Shown here: positions 16,622-25,392 of the stretch, piece by piece
Layout of the letters: each line of letters begins with the position of its first letter
Position numbering within the stretch: position 1 is the first letter of the stretch
Assembly (NCBI GenBank): GCA_050260775.1
Contig: JBLNCP010000005.1
Span: 1 to 64,000 of the forward strand
Origin: CALABS01 sp050260775
GTDB taxonomy: Bacteria; Pseudomonadota; Alphaproteobacteria; Rhodospirillales; Magnetospirillaceae
Length of the DNA stretch: 64,000 bases
Direction: 5' to 3'
Notes under the pieces: model-generated
What the model was told of the DNA's origin: nothing
The model's input: the letters and a program-made list of their open reading frames with translations, nothing else
Database searches by the model: none
Program-made: the position numbers and the translations under genes

Positions 16622-18805
16622 CTAGGCCGGGACCTTGGCGGCAGCCCCGCGGAAGAACGCCATCACCTGGTTCAGCTTGACCGCCTGCTGCTCCAGCGCC
16701 TGCGCCGCCGCCGCCGATTCCTCGACCAGGGCCGCGTTCTGCTGCGTCATCTCGTCCATCTGCGCCACGGCGGAATTGACCTGCTCGATGCCCGAGGCCT
16801 GCTCGGCCGAGGCGGCGGCGATCTCTCCGACGATGTCGGCGACTTTACGCACCCCCTGCAGGATCTCCTCGAGGGTGTTGCCGGACGCTTTCACCAGCTC
16901 GGCCCCCTGCCGCACCTCGGAGGTGCTGTGCCCGATCAGCGCCTTGATTTCCTTCGACGCATCCGCCGAGCGCTGGGCCAGGTTGCGGACCTCCTGGGCC
17001 ACCACGGCGAAGCCCTTGCCCGCATCCCCCGCCCGCGCCGCCTCCACGGCGGCATTGAGGGCCAGGAGATTGGTCTGGAAGGCGATCTCGTCGATGATGC
17101 CGACGATGTCCTCGATCTTGTGGCTGGAGGCCTCGATGCGGCCCATGGCGGCGATGGCGTCGCCCACCACCTGACCACCGGACGCGGCCGTCTCGCGGGC
17201 GCCGGCGGCCAGGTCATTGGCCTGCTGGGCACTGGCGGCGTTGGTTCGCACCGTCGCGGCCAGTTCTTCCATCGATGCCGCCGTTTCCTCCAGGCTCGAC
17301 GCCTGCTGCTCGGAGCGGAACGACAAATCGTTGGACCCCGAGGCGACCTCGGCGGAGGCGGCTGAGATCTGGGCCGCGGCGGCGTTGATGTCGGCGACGA
17401 TGCCGGCAAGCGCGTCCGCCGTGCGGTTCACGTCGCCCTTCAGCCGGCCGAACAGCCCGCCATACTGGCCGGTGATGCGGCGGGACAGGTCTCCCTGCGC
17501 CACCGCCCCCAGCACTGAGGCAACGTCTTCCAGCGCGATACCCGTGCGCTCGACCAGCGAATTGACCCCGCGGCAGAGGTCGAGCAGGAAGCCATCCTTG
17601 CCGTCAAGGTCGATCCGTCGCTCGAGGTCGCCGTCCGCCGCCGCCGCCGCGACCGCGGCGACATCGGCCACGATCCCCGCTTCGCGCGCCCGCTGCTCTG
17701 CCTCGGCCTTGCGGGCGGCCTCGTCCGCCGCCTGCTTCTCGGCCTCCATCCGCACCTTGTCGATGCCGTTCTGCTTGAAGACCTGGACCGCGGCCGCCAT
17801 CTCGCCGATCTCGTCGGCGCGCCCCCGCGCCGGAACCTCGGCGTCCAGCCGACCGGCGGCCAGCTCCGCCATCGCATGGGTCATGGCCTTGATCGGATTG
17901 ACGATCGAGCGGGCGATGGCCACGACCAGCGCGATCACGGCCAGCGCGACGACGGCCATCGCCGACAGGATCAACGTCCGGGTGGATTTGGCCCGCGCCT
18001 CGGCATTGCCCGCAGCCTCCGCGGCGACGGCCCGGGCCTCTTGCACCACCGCGTCCAGGATCGGCTGGGCCTCGGCGAAGATGTCGCTCAGCACCTTCAT
18101 CTCGGCAGCGACGGTAAGGCTGCCCGACATGTAGTTCCGGAAGGCCGAGGAATAGTCCTCGAGCAGGGCCGAGATGGCCGACTGATCGGCGGCGGGCAGG
18201 CTGGAGGACGCCAGCAGCGCCGAAAAGTTGGCCTTCTCCTCGGCAAGCTTGTCGCCATAGGCGGTGTCGGACCGCAGCATGAAGTCCTTTTCATGCCGGC
18301 GCAGCATCAGCATCGAGACCTTGAGCTTCGGCGCATCGACGCCGGCGAGCCGGGACTCGATCCGGTGGACGGAGTCACGAAGGGCCCCCTGCAGTCCGCT
18401 CTTCTCGTCCAGTCCCAGCCGTTGCTGCAACTGGACCACATGGTCGAACTGGTCAAGGTAACGGCGGTATCCGGCTTGCAGCGCGGCCACCCGGTCGGCA
18501 GTCGCCTTGTCGGGAGCGGCCGCGGCCAGCTTGCTCAGGGTTTGCACCACCTCGGGACCGGTCCCGTCCTTCAGCGCGGCGGCATACTTCACATCCCGCC
18601 GGAGGAGGAAATCCTTCTCGTGGCGCCGGGAATCGAGGAAGCCGTAGGCGACGGCGGACGCGACGCGCTCCTCGGCCAGCGCGGCTTCGCGCCGTCTCTC
18701 CGCCTCATCCACCTGGGCGGAGCCGAACAGATAGATCGTGGCGATGACCAAGACGCTGGCGATGGTGACCGCACCGATCACCGCGATCCGAGCAGATACG
18801 CGCAT
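16622..18805 (-). CDS. methyl-accepting chemotaxis protein with an HBM-type sensor
   Basis: A 727-residue chemoreceptor. A transmembrane helix at about 8-30 is followed by a ~250-residue periplasmic helical region in which the motif RRHEKDFLLRRD appears twice (RRHEKDFMLRSD in the second half), the signature of the helical bimodular (HBM) ligand domain. A second TM helix (ILSAMAVVALAVIALVVAI) leads to a HAMP domain and a long cytoplasmic coiled coil. The signalling tip contains EIAFQTNLLALNAAVEAARAG (split here: EIAFQTNLLALN, then AAVEAARAG). No C-terminal CheR pentapeptide is seen. ATG 18805 follows a G-rich RBS. It is the last gene of a three-gene operon with a histidine kinase and a binding protein. 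HBM domains in McpS-type receptors bind organic acids; the ligand here is unknown. Confidence 0.92.
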   Translation of the reverse strand: MRVSARIAVIGAVTIASVLVIATIYLFGSAQVDEAERRREAALAEERVASAVAYGFLDSRRHEKDFLLRRDVKYAAALKDGTGPEVVQTLSKLAAAAPDKATADRVAALQAGYRRYLDQFDHVVQLQQRLGLDEKSGLQGALRDSVHRIESRLAGVDAPKLKVSMLMLRRHEKDFMLRSDTAYGDKLAEEKANFSALLASSSLPAADQSAISALLEDYSSAFRNYMSGSLTVAAEMKVLSDIFAEAQPILDAVVQEARAVAAEAAGNAEARAKSTRTLILSAMAVVALAVIALVVAIARSIVNPIKAMTHAMAELAAGRLDAEVPARGRADEIGEMAAAVQVFKQNGIDKVRMEAEKQAADEAARKAEAEQRAREAGIVADVAAVAAAAADGDLERRIDLDGKDGFLLDLCRGVNSLVERTGIALEDVASVLGAVAQGDLSRRITGQYGGLFGRLKGDVNRTADALAGIVADINAAAAQISAASAEVASGSNDLSFRSEQQASSLEETAASMEELAATVRTNAASAQQANDLAAGARETAASGGQVVGDAIAAMGRIEASSHKIEDIVGIIDEIAFQTNLLALNAAVEAARAGDAGKGFAVVAQEVRNLAQRSADASKEIKALIGHSTSEVRQGAELVKASGNTLEEILQGVRKVADIVGEIAAASAEQASGIEQVNSAVAQMDEMTQQNAALVEESAAAAQALEQQAVKLNQVMAFFRGAAAKVPA

Positions 18806-18858
18806 ATCCCCCCCCAAACACCACCCCCCCATGACTGTCGCCCTGTGCGTTTCTCCTG

Positions 18859-21384
18859 TCAATCCGCCGGGACGAGCTCGGCCACCTTCACCGGGATATC
18901 GACGGTGACCGTCGTCCCCTGCCCCGGCTGGCTGCGGATCGAGAGATGGCCGCCGTGGAGCTCGGTGAACGATTTTGCCAGCGGCAGACCCAGGCCGGTG
19001 CCTTCGTAGCGGCGCGTGAGCGGTCCATCGACCTGGCGGAACGGCTGCAGCGCGAGTTCGATCTCGTCCTCGCTCATGCCGATGCCGGTGTCGGCGATGG
19101 TGACCAGCAGGTTGCCTTCCTCGATGCAGGCGCTCAGGCTGACGCGCCCGCCCTCGGGAGTGAATTTCACCGCATTCGACAGCAGGTTGGCGACGATCTG
19201 CAGCAGGCGGCGGCGGTCGGCCGCGATCTCGGGCATCCCGGGCGCCACGCTCACGTCGAGCGCCACCGCTCCGGAGCGGGCCCGGCTTTCCACCAGACGG
19301 GTGGCCGCGGCCACCACCTCGTCCACCGCGGTGGGTTCCAGGCACAGGGTCATCTGCGCCTCCTCGATCTTGGCGACGTCGAGGATGTCGCGGATGACCT
19401 CCAGCAGGTGGCGGCCGGAATGGAGGATGTCGGTGACATACCCCTCGTACCGGGCATTGCCGATGGGGCCGAACAGGCCTTTGGCCATCACTTCCGAGAA
19501 GCCGATGATGGCGTTGAGCGGGGTGCGCAGTTCGTGGCTGACGGTGGCGAGGAACTCGCTCTTGGCGCGGCTGGCCAGTTCGGCTTCTTCCTTGGCGGCC
19601 ACCAGGTCGCGGGTCCGCTCGGCGATGCGCGCCTCCAGGTCCTGGTTGAGCGTCTGCAACCGGCCTTCGGCCTCGACGCGCGCGGTGACGTCGCTGCCGT
19701 AGACGTTGACGTATCCCGCCCCGGGCAGCGGCACCATCACCAAAGACAGGATGCGGTCACCGACCGCCATCTCGGTCTCACGGACCCGGCCCTCGGCCAG
19801 GACACTGGCAAGGCGGGTGGCCCAGTCGGCCGGCACGGAGCGACCGACCGACGTTCCCCACTCGGCAAGCAGCGCGCCGGACGCCGGATTGGCGTGCAGG
19901 ACCATTCCGGCGCCGTCGATGCGCAGCACCGGGTTGGGGCTTTGGGCGGGGAACAGGGCGAGGCTGGCGACCGCCTCCTCGGTGCGGCGCCGTTCGGTCA
20001 CGTCCTCGACCAGGACGAGACCGGGATCCAGGCCGCGGGCCAGGCGCAACTGGAAGACCAGCTCCTCGCCGTCGACGGTGGGCAGGCGGGCTTCATCGAG
20101 ACCCCGGGCCTTGGCGCGGAGGAAGGGCTCCAGGCCGCCGCAGCGGGCTGCAAAGCGCTCCATCGCCTCGTTTTCCGCCACCGGCCCGTCCTCGTTGAGG
20201 CGGACCACCCCCACGCCGACCAGATCGGTCACCGCCTTCAACAGCTTGAGCCGGTCGTTTTCCGCCGCGATGGTGATGCGTTCGGTGACGAGGCGGATAC
20301 GTTCGCCGGCTTCCCGTTCCAGGGCGGCGCGCGAGGCCACCACCTCGCCGCTCAGCCGTTCGACCTGGTAGACCAGGCCGGCCAGTTCGTCCCCGCTGGC
20401 CAATTCCTGGTGGGCGACGCCGAAAGTCGCCTCCGTCACATCGCTGACCCGCCGGGTGATCCGCCGGAGCTGCACCGCCAGGAAGGTGAGAGCCAGCATG
20501 AACAGAAGGCTCATGGCGGCGGCGAGCACGGTCCGCTGTGTCCGCTCCAACGACAGGAGCGGCTGGGCCTGGTCGCCGATCAGGCGGTGGGGATAGAGGG
20601 TGACGAATTTCGTCGACACCTCTGACGAGCCGTAATCGAAGAACTCTTGTCCCGCCAGGAGCCACTGGTTCCGGACCGCCGCGAAATCCGTTCCATCCGG
20701 CAAGGCGCCCGCATCGCTGCTGGCGACGACCCGGCCTTCACGATTGTCGATCACGGCCACCACCGAGCCGATGCGCCGCTCGCGTCCCATCGTGGCGGCC
20801 AGGAAGTGGGAATCCAGCCGGGAAACCGCCATCAGCCGCTTCTCGCCATCCCCGATGGCGGCGGCGGACAACAGGTGGGGCATGTTGCCGATGGAGACGA
20901 TGTGCGGCTGCTGCTGCGCCATGACCACCAGCCGGAAATCAAGATCGATCAGCTCCTGGGGCGGCGGCTGACGCAGAAGGGAGGTGGTTTCCAGGATCTC
21001 GCCGTCCGCCGCCATCACGATCAGCCAGTCGATCGGGGGAAAGCCCCTGCGATCGCTGCGGCGGGGGAGCCAGTCGGGCTCGCCCTCGAAAACCGGCGCG
21101 TGATCCCACCGCGCCAGGCTTGCGGCATGCCGGATCGCGGCCCGGTGGCCACCCAGCAGGCGGGTGAAGGTGAAATGGCCGCGCACGACGGAGTCGAACT
21201 GCCAGCGGTCGCGCCGGGCATCCTCCTGCAACTGGGTGGTCAGCGCGCCGTTGACCATCGCCTCGATGCGCGCGGAATGGAAGAGGTCGAGCCCTCCCCA
21301 CAGGAAGGCCGCGGCAATCATCCCGCCCAACAGCAGCCGGGTCGCCAGGTTCATCCGCGCTGAGATGTCGGCGAACCGGCGCAT
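18859..21384 (-). CDS. membrane sensor histidine kinase with PAS domain
   Basis: An 841-residue kinase. A TM helix near 15-35, a periplasmic region of ~250 residues, and a second TM (VLAAAMSLLFMLALTFLAV) anchor it. One or two PAS-like segments follow, then a coiled coil. HisKA has the phosphoacceptor His in SHELRTPLN, and the ATPase domain carries N-box ANLLSNAVKFTPEGG, G1 DTGIGMS, and the F/G2 region PFRQVDGPL..GTGLGL. There is no receiver domain and no response-regulator gene adjacent. ATG 21384 lies 5 bases after the stop of the binding-protein gene, with GAGGTGA as RBS, so translation is coupled. Inferred role: sense a periplasmic cue, perhaps via the cotranscribed binding protein, and signal to an unlinked regulator. 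Confidence 0.88.
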   Translation of the reverse strand: MRRFADISARMNLATRLLLGGMIAAAFLWGGLDLFHSARIEAMVNGALTTQLQEDARRDRWQFDSVVRGHFTFTRLLGGHRAAIRHAASLARWDHAPVFEGEPDWLPRRSDRRGFPPIDWLIVMAADGEILETTSLLRQPPPQELIDLDFRLVVMAQQQPHIVSIGNMPHLLSAAAIGDGEKRLMAVSRLDSHFLAATMGRERRIGSVVAVIDNREGRVVASSDAGALPDGTDFAAVRNQWLLAGQEFFDYGSSEVSTKFVTLYPHRLIGDQAQPLLSLERTQRTVLAAAMSLLFMLALTFLAVQLRRITRRVSDVTEATFGVAHQELASGDELAGLVYQVERLSGEVVASRAALEREAGERIRLVTERITIAAENDRLKLLKAVTDLVGVGVVRLNEDGPVAENEAMERFAARCGGLEPFLRAKARGLDEARLPTVDGEELVFQLRLARGLDPGLVLVEDVTERRRTEEAVASLALFPAQSPNPVLRIDGAGMVLHANPASGALLAEWGTSVGRSVPADWATRLASVLAEGRVRETEMAVGDRILSLVMVPLPGAGYVNVYGSDVTARVEAEGRLQTLNQDLEARIAERTRDLVAAKEEAELASRAKSEFLATVSHELRTPLNAIIGFSEVMAKGLFGPIGNARYEGYVTDILHSGRHLLEVIRDILDVAKIEEAQMTLCLEPTAVDEVVAAATRLVESRARSGAVALDVSVAPGMPEIAADRRRLLQIVANLLSNAVKFTPEGGRVSLSACIEEGNLLVTIADTGIGMSEDEIELALQPFRQVDGPLTRRYEGTGLGLPLAKSFTELHGGHLSIRSQPGQGTTVTVDIPVKVAELVPAD

Positions 21385-21389
21385 GGGGG

Positions 21390-22367
21390 TCACCTCGGTT
21401 CGCCGACCAGCTCGTTCCCGGCAAATTTCCAGCCGTTGGCCCGCAGTGCGGACGCGGGAACGATGCCAAACACGGGATCGATCATCGGAGCGTTGGCCAC
21501 CAGCCATTCGACCAGCCGGTCGGCAATCGGATTGGCGGGAAGGCCCGTCTCCCACGTGGTCAGATTCATCACGCGATAGAGGGGATATTTGCCGCGGGCC
21601 ACCGCCCCGACGTCGGCGGGATCGACGCCGTTGAGGCGGAGCGCCTTGACCTTTCCGGCGCGGGCGTTGTCGGCCACGTGCCACAGGGTCTCATAACCGA
21701 CGGCGCTGCGCGTCCGCGCCACCGCCGCGATCATGTCGCGGATGGCGGGAACGTCGCGCGCCTCGGGCGAGAACAGGTCCTCGTTGTCGAGCAGCAGCCG
21801 CCAATGCCCCGGCCGCGGCTTGCAATGGAGGCGGGTGATGGCCTGCACACCATCCCCCTGGCCGGAGGAGTAGCCGCCCACCGGCAGGTCGCCCCAATTG
21901 CGGATGTCACCGCCGAACAGCGAGCGTGCCTGGGTCAGGGTGACGTCGGCCAGCGGATTGCTGGGATTGACGATCAGCGCGATCGACGAGATCCCGAGGG
22001 TGTGGTAGCGCACCCCCGGCAAGCGGTCGAGGGGACCGGGCGGGCAGCACATTCCGGTGACATCGGCGGATTTCTCGGCCAGGGCTCCCGAGGCCACGCC
22101 GCAGGTCCCCTCCACCATGGCGATCTTCAGCCGGTTGTCCTTGGCGAAGCGCTGGACCAGCGGAAGAATCGCCGGATAGATCTGCTGGTCGATGGCCAAC
22201 GCCAGGTCGACATCCGGCGGGCGCTTGATCCAGCGCTCCATCCAGGTGGCCGGCATGGTCATCACCTCGCCGGGAGGGCTGAACGGACGACCGCCCAGCA
22301 AGGCCTCGTCGGCAAGCGCCGGTGTCGAAATGGCGGCAACCACCGCCGCGGCCAAGAATGATCTCAT
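21390..22367 (-). CDS. periplasmic PstS-like substrate-binding protein
   Basis: A 325-residue exported protein. The N-terminus (MRSFLAAAVVAAISTPALA) is a signal peptide. The body resembles the phosphate-type periplasmic binding fold: VEGTCGVASGALAEKSADVTG, then GISSIALIVNPSNPLADVTL and SLFGGDIRNWGDL, the last a recurrent motif of PstS-like proteins. Unusually it has at least four Cys in the mature part (GTCG, MCCPPG, LHCKP), uncommon for PstS. No ABC-transporter permease or ATPase gene is nearby. Instead, it starts an operon with a histidine kinase and a chemoreceptor. ATG 22367 is preferred; in-frame GTG and TTG codons lie just upstream. Acting as a sensing rather than uptake component is inferred from context. 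Confidence 0.78.
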   Translation of the reverse strand: MRSFLAAAVVAAISTPALADEALLGGRPFSPPGEVMTMPATWMERWIKRPPDVDLALAIDQQIYPAILPLVQRFAKDNRLKIAMVEGTCGVASGALAEKSADVTGMCCPPGPLDRLPGVRYHTLGISSIALIVNPSNPLADVTLTQARSLFGGDIRNWGDLPVGGYSSGQGDGVQAITRLHCKPRPGHWRLLLDNEDLFSPEARDVPAIRDMIAAVARTRSAVGYETLWHVADNARAGKVKALRLNGVDPADVGAVARGKYPLYRVMNLTTWETGLPANPIADRLVEWLVANAPMIDPVFGIVPASALRANGWKFAGNELVGEPR

Positions 22368-22487
22368 CCCCACACGCCCCAACCGCGCCCCCTTCGGCGC
22401 TTATTGGGAAATCATTCCACAGCCCTTGATGGCGGTCATCCCCACCTTCGCATGCACGCAGGCGCGCAAAAGTATAGAAAGCCTGAC

Positions 22488-23264
22488 TTATTGTGCGTTT
22501 GCGGCCATCAGGCCGCGGCCGGCGCGCAGGAACGGCATGGGGTCGCGCGGCCGGCCGTCCACGACCACTTCGTAATGAAGGTGCGGGCCGGTGGAGCGCC
22601 CGCTGCTGCCGAGAAGGCCGACGCGGTGGCCGGCCTCGATGTGCTGCCCTCGCTTGACGGTGATGGCGGCGAGATGGCCGTAGCGGGTGACGATGCCATG
22701 CCCGTGGTCGACCTCCACGACCCGGCCAAGCCGGCCCTTGCGCCCGGTGAACGCCACCCGCCCGGGGCCGGTGGCATGGACGGCGGTTCTGAGCGGGGCC
22801 TTGAGGTCCAAGCCCTCGTGCATGGCGCGTCGATGGTTGATGGGGTCACGGCGCGTGCCGAACCCGGAAGTGAGTTCGAACGCGGTCAGCGGCGCCCTCA
22901 GGGGCAGAACCCGCACCACCCGCTGCAGGTTGTCCCAACGGCCGATATCGTCCCGCGCCGGATCGGCGGGGATGAAGGGGCCGCCCTGGGCGTCGTCGGC
23001 GGCCGCCGGCTCGTCCAGCCGCTGCAATCTCAGGCCGGTCCCCCCCAAAGCCTTCTCGACGGCGGTGATGTTGGCGCGTAGACGGCGGCTCAGGTCGCGG
23101 ATGGTGCCCTCGCGCTGCCCCAATTGCTCCTGCAGCCACCGCACCTGCCCGTCGCAGGACGGCAGGTCGGCGGCGGCCGAGCGGGCTTCCAGGTAAAGAA
23201 GGGTCGCCGCAATATTCCACCCGACCAGGATCCCCAGTGCCGCAGGCCGCCATCGCCATCCCAT
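22488..23264 (-). CDS. M23 family (LytM) metallopeptidase
   Basis: A 258-residue membrane-anchored protein. An N-terminal TM segment (PAALGILVGWNIAATLLYL) is followed by a coiled coil (VRWLQEQLGQREGTIRDLSR), and the LytM zinc-peptidase domain occupies about 130-245. Zinc and catalytic residues are visible: His149 and Asp153 in HEGLDL, His197 in RYGHLA, and His228/His230 in GPHLHYEV. All are present, so it should be an active endopeptidase cleaving peptidoglycan cross-links, rather than an EnvC/NlpD-type degenerate activator. ATG 23264 follows AAGGAG. The open frame extends further upstream without family similarity. Transcribed divergently from pgpA. Confidence 0.88.
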   Translation of the reverse strand: MGWRWRPAALGILVGWNIAATLLYLEARSAAADLPSCDGQVRWLQEQLGQREGTIRDLSRRLRANITAVEKALGGTGLRLQRLDEPAAADDAQGGPFIPADPARDDIGRWDNLQRVVRVLPLRAPLTAFELTSGFGTRRDPINHRRAMHEGLDLKAPLRTAVHATGPGRVAFTGRKGRLGRVVEVDHGHGIVTRYGHLAAITVKRGQHIEAGHRVGLLGSSGRSTGPHLHYEVVVDGRPRDPMPFLRAGRGLMAANAQ

Positions 23265-23407
23265 CGGACAAGGCTCCTTTTCCCGAAAGGCAACCTTGAA
23301 TCCATTTTGGATTCGCGATCGGCGGAATACACCACCTCTGACGGTTGCGCCGCGGCGCGCGGATGGTAGGCTCTCGACCACGCACATTCGCATCCCGGAG
23401 CCCCCCT

Positions 23408-23896
23408 TTGGCTAGCCCCTACCGCCGCGACGGCATCACCCTGGCGCACCCGGCCACACTGGTGGCCACCTGGCTGGGCGCCGGCCTGCTGCCTCGGGCT
23501 CCGGGCACCTGGGGGTCGGCGGCCGCCCTGCCCTTCGCCTGGCTGCTGGTCGGCTGGGGCGGGGCCTGGGCGCTGGGCGCCGCCACCGTGGTTGTCACCC
23601 TGGCGGGCTGGTGGGCCGCCGCCGTCTACGTCCGTCGCACCGGCGTCGCCGATCCCGGCGAGATCGTGGTCGACGAGGTGGCGGGGCAATGGCTCGTCCT
23701 GCTGTTCGTGCCGGCCGACCCGCTGCTCTACGCGCTGGGCTTCGTCGTCTTCCGCGTCCTCGACATCTGGAAGCCGTGGCCGGCGGGGTGGGCGGACCGC
23801 CATATCGAAGGCGGCTTCGGCGTAATGGCCGACGACCTGCTGGCCGCCCTTTACGGCACCGCCATCATGGCGGCAGCCACGTTGGCGTGGAGATGA
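23408..23896 (+). CDS. pgpA: phosphatidylglycerophosphatase A
   Basis: A 162-residue inner-membrane phosphatase that converts phosphatidylglycerophosphate to phosphatidylglycerol. The family core is visible: GAGLLPRAPGTWGS near the start, then DPGEIVVDEVAGQWLVLL, FVVFRVLDIWKPWPAGWAD and FGVMADDLLAALYGT. I chose TTG 23408 (LASPYRRDG), preceded by GGAG at 23397-23400, since it gives the usual length. An ATG at 23363 would add 15 residues unlike the family. The gene overlaps pncC by 4 bases (ATGA), so the two are translationally coupled. Confidence 0.9.
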   Translation: MASPYRRDGITLAHPATLVATWLGAGLLPRAPGTWGSAAALPFAWLLVGWGGAWALGAATVVVTLAGWWAAAVYVRRTGVADPGEIVVDEVAGQWLVLLFVPADPLLYALGFVVFRVLDIWKPWPAGWADRHIEGGFGVMADDLLAALYGTAIMAAATLAWR

Positions 23897-24405
23897 CAAT
23901 GGCGACGGACCGGGATCTGCACACCGCCGCGCAAGGCCTGCTGACGGCGTTCGAGGCGCGCCGGCTGACGATCGCCACCGCCGAATCCTGCACCGGGGGC
24001 ATGGTGGCGGCGGCGCTGACCGCCATCGCCGGTTCGTCCGCGGTGGTCGAGCGCGGCTTCGTCACCTACTCCAACGCCGCCAAGACCGAGATGCTGGGCG
24101 TCCCCGCCGCCCTGATCGAGCGCCACGGCGCGGTGTCGGAAGAGGTGGCGCGCGCCATGGCCGCCGGGGCGTTGGCGCATTCGCGGGCCGACGTCGCCGT
24201 GGCCATCACCGGCATCGCGGGGCCCGGTGGCGGCTCGGAGGGCAAACCGGTCGGACTGGTGCATTTCGCCGCGGCCGCGCGCACCGGCGCCGTGCTGCAT
24301 CGCCGCATGGTCTTCGCCGGTGATCGCGAGGCGGTGCGCCGTCAGGCCGCTCTCACTGCCCTGGCGCTGGCGCTGGAGGCTCAGCCGCCAGCACCGCGGC
24401 CTTGA
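23893..24405 (+). CDS. pncC: CinA C-terminal domain protein (nicotinamide-nucleotide amidase)
   Basis: A 170-residue stand-alone PncC/CinA-C domain that deamidates nicotinamide mononucleotide to nicotinic acid mononucleotide in NAD recycling. Signatures are TAESCTGGMVAAALT, which includes the catalytic Ser, VTYSNAAKTEMLGV, and AITGIAGPGGGSEGKPVGLV. The N-terminal molybdopterin-like domain of long CinA proteins is absent, which is normal for this branch. The start at 23893 overlaps the pgpA stop as ATGA; a second ATG at 23899 is also in frame. pgpA-pncC pairing is common in proteobacteria. The 3' end overlaps the convergent small gene by about 50 bases. Confidence 0.93.
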   Translation: MTMATDRDLHTAAQGLLTAFEARRLTIATAESCTGGMVAAALTAIAGSSAVVERGFVTYSNAAKTEMLGVPAALIERHGAVSEEVARAMAAGALAHSRADVAVAITGIAGPGGGSEGKPVGLVHFAAAARTGAVLHRRMVFAGDREAVRRQAALTALALALEAQPPAPRP

Positions 24406-24673
24406 GAATGGCCAGGGGCACCGTGCCGGCCTCGGCCTCGACGTGCCGGCCGTCGCTCGCCAGCGCCGCGTAGGGCAGCACCCCGGACACCCCGAACCCG
24501 ACATGCAGCCGCCAGCCGGGCAGCGCCTCGGCGACCAGGGCGCGGCAATCCTCGATCGACATGGTGTAGGGCTTGCGCCCGACCCCGAACACCGCCGCCA
24601 CCATCTCGTCGAGGGCGGGATCGCATCCGTCGGCGCGCCCGAGGCGGCGCGAGAGTTCGGCAAGGTCGGCCAT
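24353..24673 (-). CDS. small uncharacterised protein, possibly an ABA-sandwich domain
   Basis: A 106-residue protein starting MADLAELSRRLGRADG; MTSVMADL at 24685 is an alternative start. It contains the pattern KPYTMSIEDCRALVAEALPGWRLHVGF and ends with VPLAILKAAVLAAEP. A YT-S-ID-A-LVP-GW motif plus a C-terminal A-ALA-A helix is reminiscent of the phage-type ABA sandwich domain seen in small genome-embedded proteins, but this is a tentative reading. Its last ~50 bases overlap the end of the convergent pncC. No signal peptide. Function unknown. Confidence 0.55.
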   Translation of the reverse strand: MADLAELSRRLGRADGCDPALDEMVAAVFGVGRKPYTMSIEDCRALVAEALPGWRLHVGFGVSGVLPYAALASDGRHVEAEAGTVPLAILKAAVLAAEPPAPAPGQ

Positions 24674-24750
24674 GACTGAAGTCATACCAAAGAATGAGTT
24701 CCGATTGAGTGTAAAATGCCCCATTTTGTGCGGGATCTGAAAGGGGATCC

Positions 24751-25392
24751 ATGGCCGAGGACGAAACAGCAGCAGCCGGCGAGGCAACGCTCGAACGGAT
24801 CAGCATGCCGGCGGGACAGCGCGTGTTCTCCCAGGGCGAAGCGGGCGACGCCGCCTTCATCGTCCAAAAGGGTCGCGTCACCCTTTATCAGCAGGTCGAG
24901 GGCGACCGGATCGAGCTTACCTGTGTCGGGCCCGGCGAAATCTTCGGCGAAATGGCGGTGATCGACGGCGGCAAGCGCATGGCCACCGCCGTGGCGAGCG
25001 AGGATTGCGCGCTGTCGCGGGTGCCGAAGGCGGTGTTCCAGCGCAAGATCGAGAGCGCGGACCGGTTCCTCGCCGCCCTGATCAAGCTCTTCATCAAGAA
25101 CATCCGCGAATCGCACCGGCTGTTCCTGCGCCGGCCACGATCCTTCCGTGATCACGTGCGCCAGACCAAGGCGTTCTCGTGGAACATGCGCCGGTTCGCC
25201 GGACGCATCGAGGACCAGGCGCTGGCCGACCGGCTGCTGGATACGGTCGAACGCCTCGACGGCCTTCTGCATGAATTGGCGGAATTGGCGGAAAGCGTCC
25301 CCGACAAGCGCCACGACCTCATCGCCGACGCCGAACTGCAGGGCGTGGAGTTCGCCAAGGTCATCGGCAGCGAGACCCGGCGCGCCGAATAA
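24751..25392 (+). CDS. cyclic-nucleotide-binding domain protein without an HTH
   Basis: A 213-residue protein. Residues about 15-115 form a cNMP-binding beta-barrel: MPAGQRVFSQGEAGDAAFIV, then the phosphate-binding cassette GEIFGEMAVIDGGKRMATAV, in which Glu (FGE) and Arg (KRMATA) are the ribose- and phosphate-contacting positions. Both are present, so binding of cAMP, cGMP or another cyclic nucleotide is plausible. After the barrel there is no winged helix as in Crp/Fnr; the remaining ~95 residues are helical and charged. This suggests a signalling adaptor rather than a DNA-binding regulator. ATG 24751 follows AAAGGGG. Its stop codon directly abuts the stop of the convergent lipoprotein gene. 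Confidence 0.82.
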   Translation: MAEDETAAAGEATLERISMPAGQRVFSQGEAGDAAFIVQKGRVTLYQQVEGDRIELTCVGPGEIFGEMAVIDGGKRMATAVASEDCALSRVPKAVFQRKIESADRFLAALIKLFIKNIRESHRLFLRRPRSFRDHVRQTKAFSWNMRRFAGRIEDQALADRLLDTVERLDGLLHELAELAESVPDKRHDLIADAELQGVEFAKVIGSETRRAE

